From CAYVBE01 sp964572825 (lineage in GTDB: Bacteria; Planctomycetota; Brocadiia; SM23-32): DNA of 45,182 bases. The position numbers were made by a program, and so were the translations under genes. A model generated the notes under the pieces. It ran no database searches. It saw nothing but the letters and a program-made list of their open reading frames with translations, and was not told where the DNA came from. Positions 8,153 through 16,417 of the stretch are shown here, in pieces (positions within the stretch are counted from its first letter, which is position 1; the number at the start of each line of letters is the position of its first letter). The stretch lies in the NCBI GenBank assembly GCA_964572825.1, contig CAZNGS010000035.1, positions 1-45,182 of the forward strand, given 5' to 3'.

Positions 8153-8998
8153 CTACCCGGCGGTCACGCCCTGGGGCGTCTGTTCGCGGGCCGGCGCCGT
8201 CTCGACCACAAAGCAGTCCATTGGGCATACCTCGGCGGCCACACTGAAGTCACCGTCGGCCTTTTCGTGATCCAGCACGGGCAACTGGTCTTCCATCACG
8301 ATGGCCTCGTTCGGGTCCTTCTTCTCGCACAGGCGGCAGGCTATGCACCCCACGGAACAGACGTCTTTGACCGCCTTGCCCCTGTAATGGGAGGAGCAGC
8401 CCAGGTATATCTTGGAACGAGCGGGCAGCAGGGTGATCAGGTCCCTGGGGCAGGTTTCCACGCAGATACCGCAGGCCGTGCATTTATCGGGGTTGATGAC
8501 GGGCAGCCGCCGGTCATTCATCGTGATGGCGTCGAATGGGCACGCCCGCGCGCACGAGCCGAATCCGAGACAGCCGTAGATGCAGCCTTTCGGGCCGCCG
8601 GACGTGAGATGGGCGGCGTGGCAGTCCGCCTCGCCGTGGTACTCGAAGCGGTCGGGGCATCGTTCGGTGCCTCCCTGGCAGTGCACGACGGCCCTCTTCT
8701 TGACCAGGTCGGCCACCTCGACGCCCATAATATCGGCCAGGTGCCGGGTTACTTCTTCCCCGCCGGGCAGGCACAGGTTCACGTCCTCTCCCGCACACAC
8801 GGACTCCGCGTAACCTCTGCATCCGGCGTAGCCGCAGGCGCCGCAGTTGATGCCGGGGAGGGCCTGCATGACCTGCTGCAGGCGCGGGTTCTCATCCGTG
8901 CGGAAGGCCCGGGCGGCCAGCACCAGACCCACGCCGAACAGCAATCCCAGCGCGGTCATGGAGGCGGCCGCAGTCAGCGCCGGCGATATAGCAAGCAT
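8153..8998 (-). CDS. rnfB: RnfB-type ferredoxin subunit (electron transport complex B-like)
   Basis: A 281-residue protein. One N-terminal membrane anchor (about residues 8-29) is followed by the RnfB-specific Fe-S domain with CGACGYAGC and two further cysteines. Two [4Fe-4S] ferredoxin motifs come next (GSCARACPFDAI and CTACGICVETCP), with extra cysteines in CSVGCIACRLCEKK. RnfB receives electrons from ferredoxin in the ion-pumping Rnf complex. The other subunits (RnfACDGE) are not in this window, so the gene may work alone or with distant partners. ATG 8998 lies 43 bp after the metallophosphoesterase gene; only a weak Shine-Dalgarno is seen. Family assignment is firm, complex membership uncertain. 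Confidence 0.82.
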   Translation of the reverse strand: MLAISPALTAAASMTALGLLFGVGLVLAARAFRTDENPRLQQVMQALPGINCGACGYAGCRGYAESVCAGEDVNLCLPGGEEVTRHLADIMGVEVADLVKKRAVVHCQGGTERCPDRFEYHGEADCHAAHLTSGGPKGCIYGCLGFGSCARACPFDAITMNDRRLPVINPDKCTACGICVETCPRDLITLLPARSKIYLGCSSHYRGKAVKDVCSVGCIACRLCEKKDPNEAIVMEDQLPVLDHEKADGDFSVAAEVCPMDCFVVETAPAREQTPQGVTAG

Positions 8999-9041
8999 AG
9001 ATGAAAAGCCTGAAACGGGAATGCTCTGGCCGGAGTGGGCC

Positions 9042-9797
9042 TCACCGGCCCAGCCCCAGCCGGTAACCCAGCATCTGGAACTCCTCGCCCAGCTTCTGAA
9101 TCTTCTCCATCGTGCGGCGGTAGTCGTAGGGGACGCGCGTGTAGCGCACGCTGCCGTTCTCGAGCGTCGCGAAGCAGGCGCGGTTGTCGCCGTCTCGCGG
9201 CTGGCCCACGGATCCGATGTTGATGATTCTCTTCCGGTCGTCGAGTTCGATGTTATAGTTGTCCTGGCGGATGAGCGTCAGCTCCAGGTCTTCGGTGATG
9301 GAGCAGGGGACGTGCGAATGCCCCACCACGCACAGGTGGTCGACCATGGAGAATATGTCGTCGAATTTCTCCGGCTCGTGGGAGACATCGGAAGGCAGGA
9401 TGTATTCGCTCAACTCATAACGAGGCGAAGCGTGGACCAGGAAAGTGCCGTCCGATTCTGCGCTGAGCGGGAGCTGGGACAGGAAATTCCACCGTTCCTT
9501 GTCCTCCTCGGTGGACTCGTCGGTGATGCGCATCCACTCCTTGGTCTTGTAGATCATCGCCGTTGCGAGCGTATTGAAGCCCACGGGGCTGTTGAGCACC
9601 GCCCAGTCGTGGTTGCCCATCAGCACCAGGGAGCAGTTCTTCTTGACCAGGTCCGTGCAGGTGACCGGGTCGGGCCCGTAGCCGACCACATCGCCGATGC
9701 ACCACACCTCGTCCACGCCCTGGTGGCGGATCTCCCGCAGCACCGCCTCCAGGGCCTCCAGGTTGCCGTGGATGTCCGATATCAGCGCCCGCTTCAT
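9042..9797 (-). CDS. Calcineurin-like metallophosphoesterase (YfcE/DevT type)
   Basis: A 251-residue cytoplasmic phosphoesterase. All five metal-binding blocks are present: D8-I-H10 at the start, CIGDVVGYGP, MGNHDWAV, LVHASP, and VVGHSHVP, followed by INIGSVGQPRDGDNRA. The sequence around GDVVGYGP and GSVGQPR is typical of the family of small bacterial and archaeal phosphodiesterases. The substrate cannot be predicted. It is the first gene of the leftward cluster and has its own good promoter at 9894-9922. The gap to the divergent lptF-like gene is 189 bp. Confidence 0.85.
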   Translation of the reverse strand: MKRALISDIHGNLEALEAVLREIRHQGVDEVWCIGDVVGYGPDPVTCTDLVKKNCSLVLMGNHDWAVLNSPVGFNTLATAMIYKTKEWMRITDESTEEDKERWNFLSQLPLSAESDGTFLVHASPRYELSEYILPSDVSHEPEKFDDIFSMVDHLCVVGHSHVPCSITEDLELTLIRQDNYNIELDDRKRIINIGSVGQPRDGDNRACFATLENGSVRYTRVPYDYRRTMEKIQKLGEEFQMLGYRLGLGR

Positions 9798-9893
9798 CGA
9801 GTCCCTTTGCCAGTGGTTCGCAGGCCGATGGATTAGGCCGGCCCGCGGGGAACGCCCGCGGCTCGTGAAGATTCACAGGACTTTAATCTTCTC

Positions 9894-9922
9894 ATTATCC
9901 CATTCCGCCGTGCACGCTGCAA
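9894..9922 (-). promoter_or_regulatory. Promoter of the metallophosphoesterase-rnfB-ferredoxin cluster
   Basis: Minus-strand TTGCAG (9922-9917), exactly 17 bp, then GATAAT (9899-9894, 5 of 6 to consensus). It lies about 97 bp from the ATG at 9797. Confidence 0.55.
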
Positions 9923-9943
9923 CCTGCCGGACGTCTCCGAACC

Positions 9944-9973
9944 TTGCCCGGCCGACCGCGGTTGGATTAAAAT
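9944..9973 (+). promoter_or_regulatory. Candidate promoter for lptF-lnt
   Basis: TTGCCC at 9944-9949, an 18-bp spacer and TAAAAT at 9968-9973, back to back with the leftward promoter. The ATG at 9987 follows only 13 bases after the -10 with no clear Shine-Dalgarno, so the transcript may be nearly leaderless. Confidence 0.4.
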
Positions 9974-9986
9974 ACGGCACCGACGC

Positions 9987-11609
9987 ATGAAAAAGCTACA
10001 GACATACGTGCTCAAAGAAACGTTTCAGGCCCTCATCCCGGCGTTTTTCGCGCTGGTCCTCATCATGGTGGTGGGCTTTTGCATGCAGTTGCTGCACGAG
10101 GGGCTGGACGTTGTGAGGCTCCACCGGCTGCTGCCGCCGCTGCTGGGCTACTGCGTGCCCATCGTGCTGCCATCGGCCTTTCTCACGGCGGTCATCATGG
10201 CCTTCGGGCGGCTTTCGGCCGACAACGAGCTGATGGCCATGCGGGCGGCCGGAGTTCATCTTTTCAGCGTCGTGTACCCGGTGCTGGTGGTCGCCCTGCT
10301 GCTGGGCGGTCTCGCCACCTACTTCCAGTTCGAACTGGTGCCGCGCTGCCGCGCCAGCATCGAGACACTGAAGTACGAGGCGCTCAAACAGATACTGCTG
10401 GACAAAGCAGCCCTGAGTGCTCGGCGCCAGTTCAAATTCGGCGCCGCGTTCATCATGTACGACGATTTCTCCAGGGGGAAGCTCCGCGAGCTGCTGGTCC
10501 TGGAGATACCGGACCGGCATCCCCGCCGGATCGCAACCGCCCAGTCGTGCGTCATCCGGACGGCCCCGGAAAGGCCCGGGGAGATTCTGTTCGAGATGGA
10601 AGACGCGTCTCTGTACCACTTTGGTCCCAACGACTACCCCAAGGGAGAGCCGGGGACCTCCGAACGGATGACGCTGCGGGTCGCCGTGGCTCCCGAGAGG
10701 CGTGATATCCGCACTGATGAGAAGCACCTGCCCACCCTGAGGTTGCTGAAGCGCCTGCGTCGGCTCAAGCGACGCGTGGCGGACCAACGCCGTTTCGAGC
10801 ACCCCGACCGTGTACGACGGGAGACGCGCAAGAAGCTACGGGTGTTGAGCGCAGAAATCGCCAATATCAACGATCACATCGAAAGCAACCAGGCGGACTA
10901 CCACAAGTACGCCGTCGTGGAGGTCCAGAGCCACAACGAGACCATCGAGCACCACGGGGAGCGAATCGAGACCCTCCGTCGAGAGCTGGACAGTCTGCAG
11001 CAGCAACGACGCGAAGTGGTGGAGAAACTCAACCAGATCGATACCACGGCCTCGGGAGAGGGGGCACATACCGATTACGAACGGTGGGTCGAGCTCGACA
11101 ACCAGCTCGCCGTCCTGCGCTCGCAAATCGAGACACACGAGAAGGAAATCGAGAAACTGGAGGCCGAAATCGCGCAGGGCAGGCAGGCGATTGATGCGTC
11201 GGCCTCCAAGGCTGAGCAACTGAAGACGGAAACGGCCGAACTGAAGGCGCACAAGGAAGCACTGGTCCGCCGGAGCGAGGCCCTACGGGCAGTGCAATCC
11301 TGGGCTGACGATCAGCATGATCTCATATCGGTCCGTCTGCGCATCCACAAGCGGCTGGCCCAGGCCGTCTCCCTGGTGGTCTTCGCCCTGCTGGGCATCC
11401 TCCTGGGCATCATGGCCGGCGGTCGCAGCATTATGGTGGCGTTCGGGATAAGCTTCGCGATCGTTCTGATCGTCTTCTACCCCTTTCTGATCGTGGGCCA
11501 GATCGCCGCCAAGGCCGCCGTCCTCCCCGTCGTCCCCGCCATGTGGGCCGGCAATGTCTTCGTGGGCATGATCGGACTGGTGGTGATGGTAAAGGTCGTC
11601 CGGCGCTGA
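9987..11609 (+). CDS. LptF/LptG-family permease with a large coiled-coil insertion
   Basis: A 540-residue inner-membrane protein. Residues 1-115 have three membrane helices, including LSADNELMAMRAAGV (75-90), the conserved LptF/G cytoplasmic motif. The middle periplasmic part (120-245) is the jellyroll region. Residues 455-538 are the last three helices, beginning IHKRLAQAVSLVVFALLGI. Such permeases pull LPS from the inner membrane with LptB and LptC. Typical length is 350-390 residues. The excess is a highly charged heptad-rich stretch, about 270-445, predicted to be coiled coil and inserted just before the second membrane half. The neighbour lnt supports an envelope role. LptF and LptG cannot be told apart here. 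Confidence 0.85.
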   Translation: MKKLQTYVLKETFQALIPAFFALVLIMVVGFCMQLLHEGLDVVRLHRLLPPLLGYCVPIVLPSAFLTAVIMAFGRLSADNELMAMRAAGVHLFSVVYPVLVVALLLGGLATYFQFELVPRCRASIETLKYEALKQILLDKAALSARRQFKFGAAFIMYDDFSRGKLRELLVLEIPDRHPRRIATAQSCVIRTAPERPGEILFEMEDASLYHFGPNDYPKGEPGTSERMTLRVAVAPERRDIRTDEKHLPTLRLLKRLRRLKRRVADQRRFEHPDRVRRETRKKLRVLSAEIANINDHIESNQADYHKYAVVEVQSHNETIEHHGERIETLRRELDSLQQQRREVVEKLNQIDTTASGEGAHTDYERWVELDNQLAVLRSQIETHEKEIEKLEAEIAQGRQAIDASASKAEQLKTETAELKAHKEALVRRSEALRAVQSWADDQHDLISVRLRIHKRLAQAVSLVVFALLGILLGIMAGGRSIMVAFGISFAIVLIVFYPFLIVGQIAAKAAVLPVVPAMWAGNVFVGMIGLVVMVKVVRR

Positions 11610-11655
11610 GGGACACGGGCATGCGACCACCTGCAACGATACGGGAACAACAGGC

Positions 11656-13332
11656 ATGAGCGACCCGGCGCCCGGGCCAGCAGACGGGACGGCGAGACCG
11701 GAGGAACCGACCCGGTCGGCGACAGGGCCTCGCCGCATGGTTCTGTGCGGTCTGTCGGCACTCACGGGGCTGCTTGTTTTCCTCTCGTTCCCCCCCGTCG
11801 ATCTCGCTCCCCTGGCGTTCATCGCGTTCGTGCCGCTGCTGGTGGCCGTTCAAAAGGCCCGGAGCACGGCCTCGGCAGCGCTGTGTGGGGGCGTGGCTGC
11901 CGCTTTCGCGTACGTGCCGGCGTTTGCCTGGGTGGCGTCCGTCACCATCGGTGGATGGCTGGCCCTGTCGCTCTACGTCGGCCTCTATCTCGTGCTGGCC
12001 GCTGTGGCGGCGCGCCATCTCTCCAGGCTTTCACCCCTGCTGTGGCCGCTGCTGGTCGCCATGGTGTGGACCGGGCTGGAGCTGTTCCGGGCCCGGCTGG
12101 GACCGGGTTTTCCCTGGCTTTTCCTGGGCTACACTCAGTATCGTTTCCGCTCCCTGGTCCAGGTTTCCGCGTGGACGGGCGTCTACGGCGTCAGCTTTCT
12201 GGTCTTCTGGTGCAGTGCGGGGCTCGCTTCAGTGCTGCACGACATAGCCCGGCCCTCTCGGCGGCGTGGGCGTGCGGTCTGGCTGCACGCAATTCTGCCG
12301 GTGCTTGCAATCGGGTTGAGCGCACTGCTGGGGCCCCACGCGGGAAAAAACGTGCGCATCCACGAGGGCCCCGTCGTGGGAGCCGTGCAGCAGAACATCC
12401 CCCGCCGGCGGGCGAAGATATTCAACAGGACGGTGGAAGAGAGCTGCGCCGCAGCGGCGGAAGAGCTGGAACGGGTCGCTCGACTGACGCGGCCCCTGGC
12501 CGATCACTCGCCCCACATGGTGGTGTGGCCGGAGACGACGATAGGCGTCCCCCTGAATGCCCATCTGCACTCGCTGGTGGCCCCCGCCCGCCGGCTGCTG
12601 ACACTGACTTTTCAGCGCCTGCGGGAGACGGGCGCCGCCCTGAACTGCCCCCTCCTGGTCGGCACCTCGATGCTGACGGAAAGGGCGGCGCGGGGCAGGG
12701 AGGTCGGGCTCTACGGTCCCACGGTCACCGACAGAACCAACAGCGCCTTGCTCATTTCGCCCCGGGGCGAGATAAGGGGGCGCTACGACAAGGTGCACCT
12801 GGTGCCCTTCGGCGAATACGTCCCGTGGGTGGACATCCTGCCGTTCCTGCAGGCCTTCACGCCCTTCACCCGCAACCTGAGGCCGGGGGAAGAGCTGGTG
12901 CTTTTCCCCCTGCCTGACGCCGAGGGGCAGGAGATTCCTTTCGGTGCGCTCATTTGCTACGAAGACGTCTTCCCCGGGCTGGTGCGGGATTTCCGCCGGC
13001 AGGGGGCCCGGTTCTTCGTCAACCTTACGGACGAAGGCTGGTATTTCATCCCCGGCGAACTGCGCCAGCACCTGGCCATGGCGGTGTTCCGGGCCGTGGA
13101 GACACGGACCACGGTGGTGCGCGCCGCCAACACGGGCGTCACCTGTTTCATCGGTCCCCGGGGGGAGGTCTATGCCCGCCTCCAGCCCGGCCGCCAGGGA
13201 ACGCTCGCGGCGCCCGTGCGACTTTGCGACTACCGGACGCCGTACATGCGGTTCGGCGACGCGTTTGCCGTCGGTTGCCTCATGCTGGCCATAGCCCTTC
13301 CCGGCGTGCTGGCGGCCCTCCGGGCCCGTTGA
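11656..13332 (+). CDS. lnt: Apolipoprotein N-acyltransferase
   Basis: A 558-residue inner-membrane enzyme that adds the third acyl chain to lipoprotein N-termini. Residues 28-235 carry several hydrophobic segments (LVFLSFPPVDLAPLAFIAF, GPGFPWLFLGYTQ), followed by a periplasmic nitrilase domain. The catalytic triad is visible: Glu293 in VVWPETT, Lys379 in GRYDKVHLVPFGEY, and Cys434 in LICYEDVFPG. A final membrane helix lies at 535-555. Residues 1-27 are a proline-rich cytoplasmic leader, so a later start (for example Met28) is possible. It follows the lptF-like gene by 46 bp in the same direction, forming an envelope-biogenesis pair. Presence of Lnt supports a diderm organism. Confidence 0.93.
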   Translation: MSDPAPGPADGTARPEEPTRSATGPRRMVLCGLSALTGLLVFLSFPPVDLAPLAFIAFVPLLVAVQKARSTASAALCGGVAAAFAYVPAFAWVASVTIGGWLALSLYVGLYLVLAAVAARHLSRLSPLLWPLLVAMVWTGLELFRARLGPGFPWLFLGYTQYRFRSLVQVSAWTGVYGVSFLVFWCSAGLASVLHDIARPSRRRGRAVWLHAILPVLAIGLSALLGPHAGKNVRIHEGPVVGAVQQNIPRRRAKIFNRTVEESCAAAAEELERVARLTRPLADHSPHMVVWPETTIGVPLNAHLHSLVAPARRLLTLTFQRLRETGAALNCPLLVGTSMLTERAARGREVGLYGPTVTDRTNSALLISPRGEIRGRYDKVHLVPFGEYVPWVDILPFLQAFTPFTRNLRPGEELVLFPLPDAEGQEIPFGALICYEDVFPGLVRDFRRQGARFFVNLTDEGWYFIPGELRQHLAMAVFRAVETRTTVVRAANTGVTCFIGPRGEVYARLQPGRQGTLAAPVRLCDYRTPYMRFGDAFAVGCLMLAIALPGVLAALRAR

Positions 13333-13350
13333 GGCATGCTACCGTTGCTT

Positions 13351-13920
13351 TCAGCCGTCCTCGAGCAACTGCACGGCCATCTCCCGTGCGGCCCGCAGAT
13401 ACTCCGGGTGAGCTTTGGCGTCACCCCGGTCGTCAAGCCCCGGGAAGAAGCGGGCCAGGGAACATCCGACGTTCAGAACCGAGAGCCACGTTTTCACGGT
13501 TGTCAGGCAGCTGCGGTAATACCGCTCCCGGTCCATGGCCCCCACGCAGAGAAACATCCCCCGGCGGCGCGGCTCGGGCCGGTCCTCCAGCAGATAGCTG
13601 CGCGCCCAGAAGCACTGGAACCGATCGATCAGCACTTTGAAATGTCCGGGAAGGGACGTGAAGTAGATCGGAGAGGCGACCACGATATGATCCACGGTGC
13701 AGAAGCGCGGATAGAGGTCTTTCATCGCGTCGTGCTGAACGCAGGCGCCGGTTTCGAAGCAGGCGTTGCAGCTCATACACGGGGAGATGGACAGTTCCCG
13801 TGGTATGACCTTCTCCACCTCCGCTCCCTTCTGGCGGCAGACCTCCAGGGCGGCCTCCAGGAGCGTGTCGCTGTTGCCGCCTCGCCTCGCGCTGGCCGCC
13901 ACTGCCAGTATCTGGGTCAT
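13351..13920 (-). CDS. Iron-sulfur flavoprotein / flavodoxin-fold NAD(P)H reductase
   Basis: A 189-residue flavodoxin-fold protein. The FMN phosphate loop is near the N-terminus (ASARRGGNSDTLL), and the second FMN loop is VVASPIYFTSLPGHFKVLID. Between them is the cysteine motif CMSCNACFETGACV, as in iron-sulfur flavoproteins and NADPH-dependent FMN reductases of anaerobes. Such proteins handle electrons for oxygen or peroxide defence. ATG 13920 is preferred because GGAGGA lies about nine bases upstream; a TTG at 13929 is in frame. The start sits right behind the queC stop, so the two are probably cotranscribed. A second member lies at 38676-39215. Confidence 0.82.
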   Translation of the reverse strand: MTQILAVAASARRGGNSDTLLEAALEVCRQKGAEVEKVIPRELSISPCMSCNACFETGACVQHDAMKDLYPRFCTVDHIVVASPIYFTSLPGHFKVLIDRFQCFWARSYLLEDRPEPRRRGMFLCVGAMDRERYYRSCLTTVKTWLSVLNVGCSLARFFPGLDDRGDAKAHPEYLRAAREMAVQLLEDG

Positions 13921-13925
13921 GCCGG

Positions 13926-14639
13926 TCAATCCTCCGGCCTTTCGGCCTGGTAGTGAGTGGGATCGGTGATGCTGGCCTGCTCGAAGCCCTTTCTGCGCAG
14001 CAGGCAGCTATCGCACCTGGCGCAGGCACGGCCTTCCGCGTCCGGATCGTAGCAGCTCACCGTCAGGGAATAGTCCACCCCCAGCTCCACGCCGGTCCGG
14101 ATGATCCGGGCCTTGCTGAGGTTGAGCAGCGGCGCCGCGATCCGGGGCGGGTTGCCCTGCACGGCGCGTCGGGTCGCCAGGTTGGCCACCCCACGGAATG
14201 CCTCGATGAACTCCGGGCGGCAGTCCGGGTATCCGCTGTAATCAACGGCGTTGACGCCGATGTAGACGGCGTCGGATTCGGTCACTTCGGCGTAGGCCAG
14301 CCCGAAGGCCAGGAATATCGTATTCCGCGCCGGCACGTAGGTGCTGGGGATGTCTCTGCGGTCTTCCCGGCCCGGGGGTACCCGGATGCGACCATCCGTC
14401 AGGGCGGAGCCTCCGATGCGGCCCAGCGGCAGGTCCAGCACCCGGTGCTGGGCCGCCCGCAACGATTCGGCCACCCGGCGGGCGGCCTGCACTTCGACCT
14501 CGTGGCGCTGGCCGTACCGGAACGTCAGGCACAGGCACCGGTAGCCGTCCCGCCGGGCAACAGCCAGGGCAGTGGCGGAGTCTATCCCTCCGCTCAGCAG
14601 AACCACCGCCTTTTCGCCGTCCCGCGCCGCTGCGGCCAT
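13926..14639 (-). CDS. queC: 7-cyano-7-deazaguanine synthase QueC
   Basis: Makes preQ0 from 7-carboxy-7-deazaguanine, ammonia and ATP, a step of queuosine tRNA modification. The 237-residue protein has the PP-loop LLSGGIDSATALAV at the N-terminus, RYGQRHEVE, VPARNTIFLAFGLAYAE, NAVDYSGYPDCRPEF, and the C-terminal zinc site: Cys in SCYDPDAE and then CARCDSC. ATG 14639 was chosen because an AAGGGG lies five bases upstream and the protein then begins at the PP-loop domain; the frame runs open to 14696. It precedes the flavoprotein gene in the same direction. No queD, queE or queF gene is in the window, so the pathway is probably scattered. Confidence 0.93.
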   Translation of the reverse strand: MAAAARDGEKAVVLLSGGIDSATALAVARRDGYRCLCLTFRYGQRHEVEVQAARRVAESLRAAQHRVLDLPLGRIGGSALTDGRIRVPPGREDRRDIPSTYVPARNTIFLAFGLAYAEVTESDAVYIGVNAVDYSGYPDCRPEFIEAFRGVANLATRRAVQGNPPRIAAPLLNLSKARIIRTGVELGVDYSLTVSCYDPDAEGRACARCDSCLLRRKGFEQASITDPTHYQAERPED

Positions 14640-14729
14640 AGTAACCCCTTCTGGTGCACCGGGAAGTACGATAGCCGTGGCGAGGTCCCGTTGCAACGTT
14701 CCGCTCCGGTCATTCTGCGCTTTCCGTCG

Positions 14730-14758
14730 TTGACAAACCGGCCATGTTCTGCCAGAAT
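14730..14758 (+). promoter_or_regulatory. Promoter of the ATP synthase operon
   Basis: A perfect TTGACA at 14730-14735, 17 bp, then CAGAAT at 14753-14758 (4 of 6). It lies 47 bp before the first operon gene, atpZ, and points into the eleven-gene operon. It is divergent from queC. Confidence 0.55.
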
Positions 14759-14804
14759 GATTTGCTTCACTGTGTCGATCGGTCGGCCGCTCAGGAGCAT
14801 CCGC

Positions 14805-15071
14805 ATGTCATCCAGAGAGCCCGCTGACATAGCGGCCACATTCGCGCTGGTAGGCCAGTTGGGCCTCATCATGGCCGGCAGCATCCTGGCGGGCCTTCTG
14901 GTGGGCCTATACGTGGACCGCCTGCTCGGCACAGGTTACGTGATGAGCGTTGTCCTGCTTCTGATCGGCATAGGCGGAGGCATGGTGGCCGTGTATCGGC
15001 TGGTCATGAAGGCGATCACGGCCAGAAGCAACGAAGAGGAACAGACCCGCGATCAAGGCGACTCGCGCTGA
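14805..15071 (+). CDS. atpZ: AtpZ/AtpQ-like small ATP synthase-associated membrane protein
   Basis: An 88-residue protein with two membrane helices (about 16-38 and 45-66) and a charged C-terminus. The helix pair LGLIMAGSILAGLLVGLYVDRL matches the AtpZ family (also called AtpQ or F0F1-ATPase subunit), found ahead of atpI in many operons. AtpZ with AtpI has been proposed to form a Mg2+/Ca2+ channel or assist rotor assembly. AGGAG at 14793-14797 is seven bases from ATG 14805, a strong start signal. First gene of the operon, 15 bp before atpI. Confidence 0.8.
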   Translation: MSSREPADIAATFALVGQLGLIMAGSILAGLLVGLYVDRLLGTGYVMSVVLLLIGIGGGMVAVYRLVMKAITARSNEEEQTRDQGDSR

Positions 15072-15086
15072 GGGGAGATTCCGCCA

Positions 15087-15479
15087 GTGGAACGCGGCCG
15101 GAGCGAACTGGAGGCATTCTGGGGGCATTCAACTCGCATTGCGCAGGTCCTGGCCCTCGTGGGAGCGGGCGGCCTTTACCTGTTGGCGGGGCGGGAACTT
15201 GCCCTGGGTCTGCTTCTTGGCGCCATCGTCAGCATGCTCCGATTCTGGCTGCGCTATCGCGCCATGCGCCGGGGAACCTCGCCAGGAGCGCTCATCCGCA
15301 TCCGCCTGTTCGCCTACGCCTTGAGTGGCGCGGCGCTGGGGTTGGCTTTCTCTTGCCCCGGCGTGTTCAGCCCCTGGGCGGCGATTCCGGGACTGCTGGT
15401 GATGAACATCGCAGTGGTGGCCGCCGAACTGCTGGACCGCCCCCGGGATGCAGGTGTGGAGACGTCGACCGGTCGATAG
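15087..15479 (+). CDS. atpI: AtpI-like ATP synthase assembly/channel protein
   Basis: A 130-residue membrane protein with four likely helices (about 18-36, 38-53, 72-90 and 94-113). Its position between atpZ and atpB and its small hydrophobic character indicate AtpI (or the AtpR-like equivalent), which helps assemble the c ring in other bacteria. AtpI sequences are poorly conserved, so the assignment rests mostly on context. The start is GTG at 15087 with GGGGAG about ten bases upstream. The C-terminal 15 residues are polar and cytoplasmic. Confidence 0.68.
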   Translation: MERGRSELEAFWGHSTRIAQVLALVGAGGLYLLAGRELALGLLLGAIVSMLRFWLRYRAMRRGTSPGALIRIRLFAYALSGAALGLAFSCPGVFSPWAAIPGLLVMNIAVVAAELLDRPRDAGVETSTGR

Positions 15480-15494
15480 CCTCCGGGAGGCATC

Positions 15495-16406
15495 ATGGAC
15501 ATACTGCCCAATGCACCGGTCAAGGTCTGGGGGTTGCCCTTCGAGGGCTTCAACCTGGCCACGCTCTACAACACGTGGATTGTGATGGCCGTCTTGATCG
15601 CGTTGTCCCTGCTGGCGGTGCGCCGGCTCGATGCCGTGCCCGGACGACTGCAGGCGGCCTTTGAAGGCCTGGCGGAGTTCTTCGAGGACATCTGCAACAA
15701 CACGCTGGGTAAGGAGCACGGGCGCAGGTACATGCCGTTCATCGGGACGTTGTTCATCTTCGTGCTTCTGTCGAATCTGATTGGGGTTCTGCCCAATTTC
15801 CTGGAACCCTTCGGCTGGCCCGGGTTCCTGTGTCCCACCCAGGACCTGAACACGCCCCTGGGGCTGGCGCTGATCGTACTGTTCGTCGTCCATATATCCG
15901 CCATCCGGGTCAAGGGCTTTCGAAGCTGGCTCTGGAGTTTCTACGAGCCCAGCTTCCCGGGCCACCTGGGAATCACCAGGGTGGTGGGAGCGATCATGCT
16001 GGGGGGCGGAGTGCTGCTGAATTACGTGCTCCTTTCGAAGTACGTGGACGCCTTCCCGGAGATGGAGACAGGGAGCCGGGTGGCGGCCGGCCTCCTGCTC
16101 GCCGCGCTGGTGGCCAACACGATACTGGTAGCGGTCTATTCGGTGCAGCTCGGCCGCGTCCCCAACGTTGCTATGGCCCCGCTGAACTTCGTGGGCGAGA
16201 TCGGCAAGGCCATCTCCCATCCCTTTCGTCTTTTCGGCAACATTTTTGGCGGATTCGTCATCCTGACGGTGATTTCGCACCTGATACTGCACATCGGACT
16301 GCCGCCGCTTCTGAATGCGTTTTTCGGCTTGTTCATTGGACTGGTGCACGCGTTTGTGTTCGCCATGCTGGCACTGGCGTACACGGCGGTGCAGATAAGA
16401 GACTGA
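15495..16406 (+). CDS. atpB: ATP synthase Fo subunit a
   Basis: The 303-residue stator channel subunit through which ions reach the c ring. PTQDLNTPLGLALIVLF (114-130) and NFVGEIGKAISHPFRLFGNI (231-250) are the family signatures; Arg245 in HPFRLFGN is the essential arginine. The last helices are 271-290 and onward. Between the conserved third helix (122-138) and NFVGEIGK there are about 90 residues, with two further hydrophobic stretches (165-182 and 195-215), more than I expect in a standard a subunit. Asn117 and polar residues do not reveal ion specificity by themselves; the c subunits in the same operon suggest Na+. Confidence 0.93.
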   Translation: MDILPNAPVKVWGLPFEGFNLATLYNTWIVMAVLIALSLLAVRRLDAVPGRLQAAFEGLAEFFEDICNNTLGKEHGRRYMPFIGTLFIFVLLSNLIGVLPNFLEPFGWPGFLCPTQDLNTPLGLALIVLFVVHISAIRVKGFRSWLWSFYEPSFPGHLGITRVVGAIMLGGGVLLNYVLLSKYVDAFPEMETGSRVAAGLLLAALVANTILVAVYSVQLGRVPNVAMAPLNFVGEIGKAISHPFRLFGNIFGGFVILTVISHLILHIGLPPLLNAFFGLFIGLVHAFVFAMLALAYTAVQIRD

Positions 16407-16417
16407 GAGGTTGAATC

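Noticed and set aside
8153..8998. A full Rnf complex locus
   Set aside because: Only RnfB is present; no RnfA, C, D, E or G homologues are in the window.
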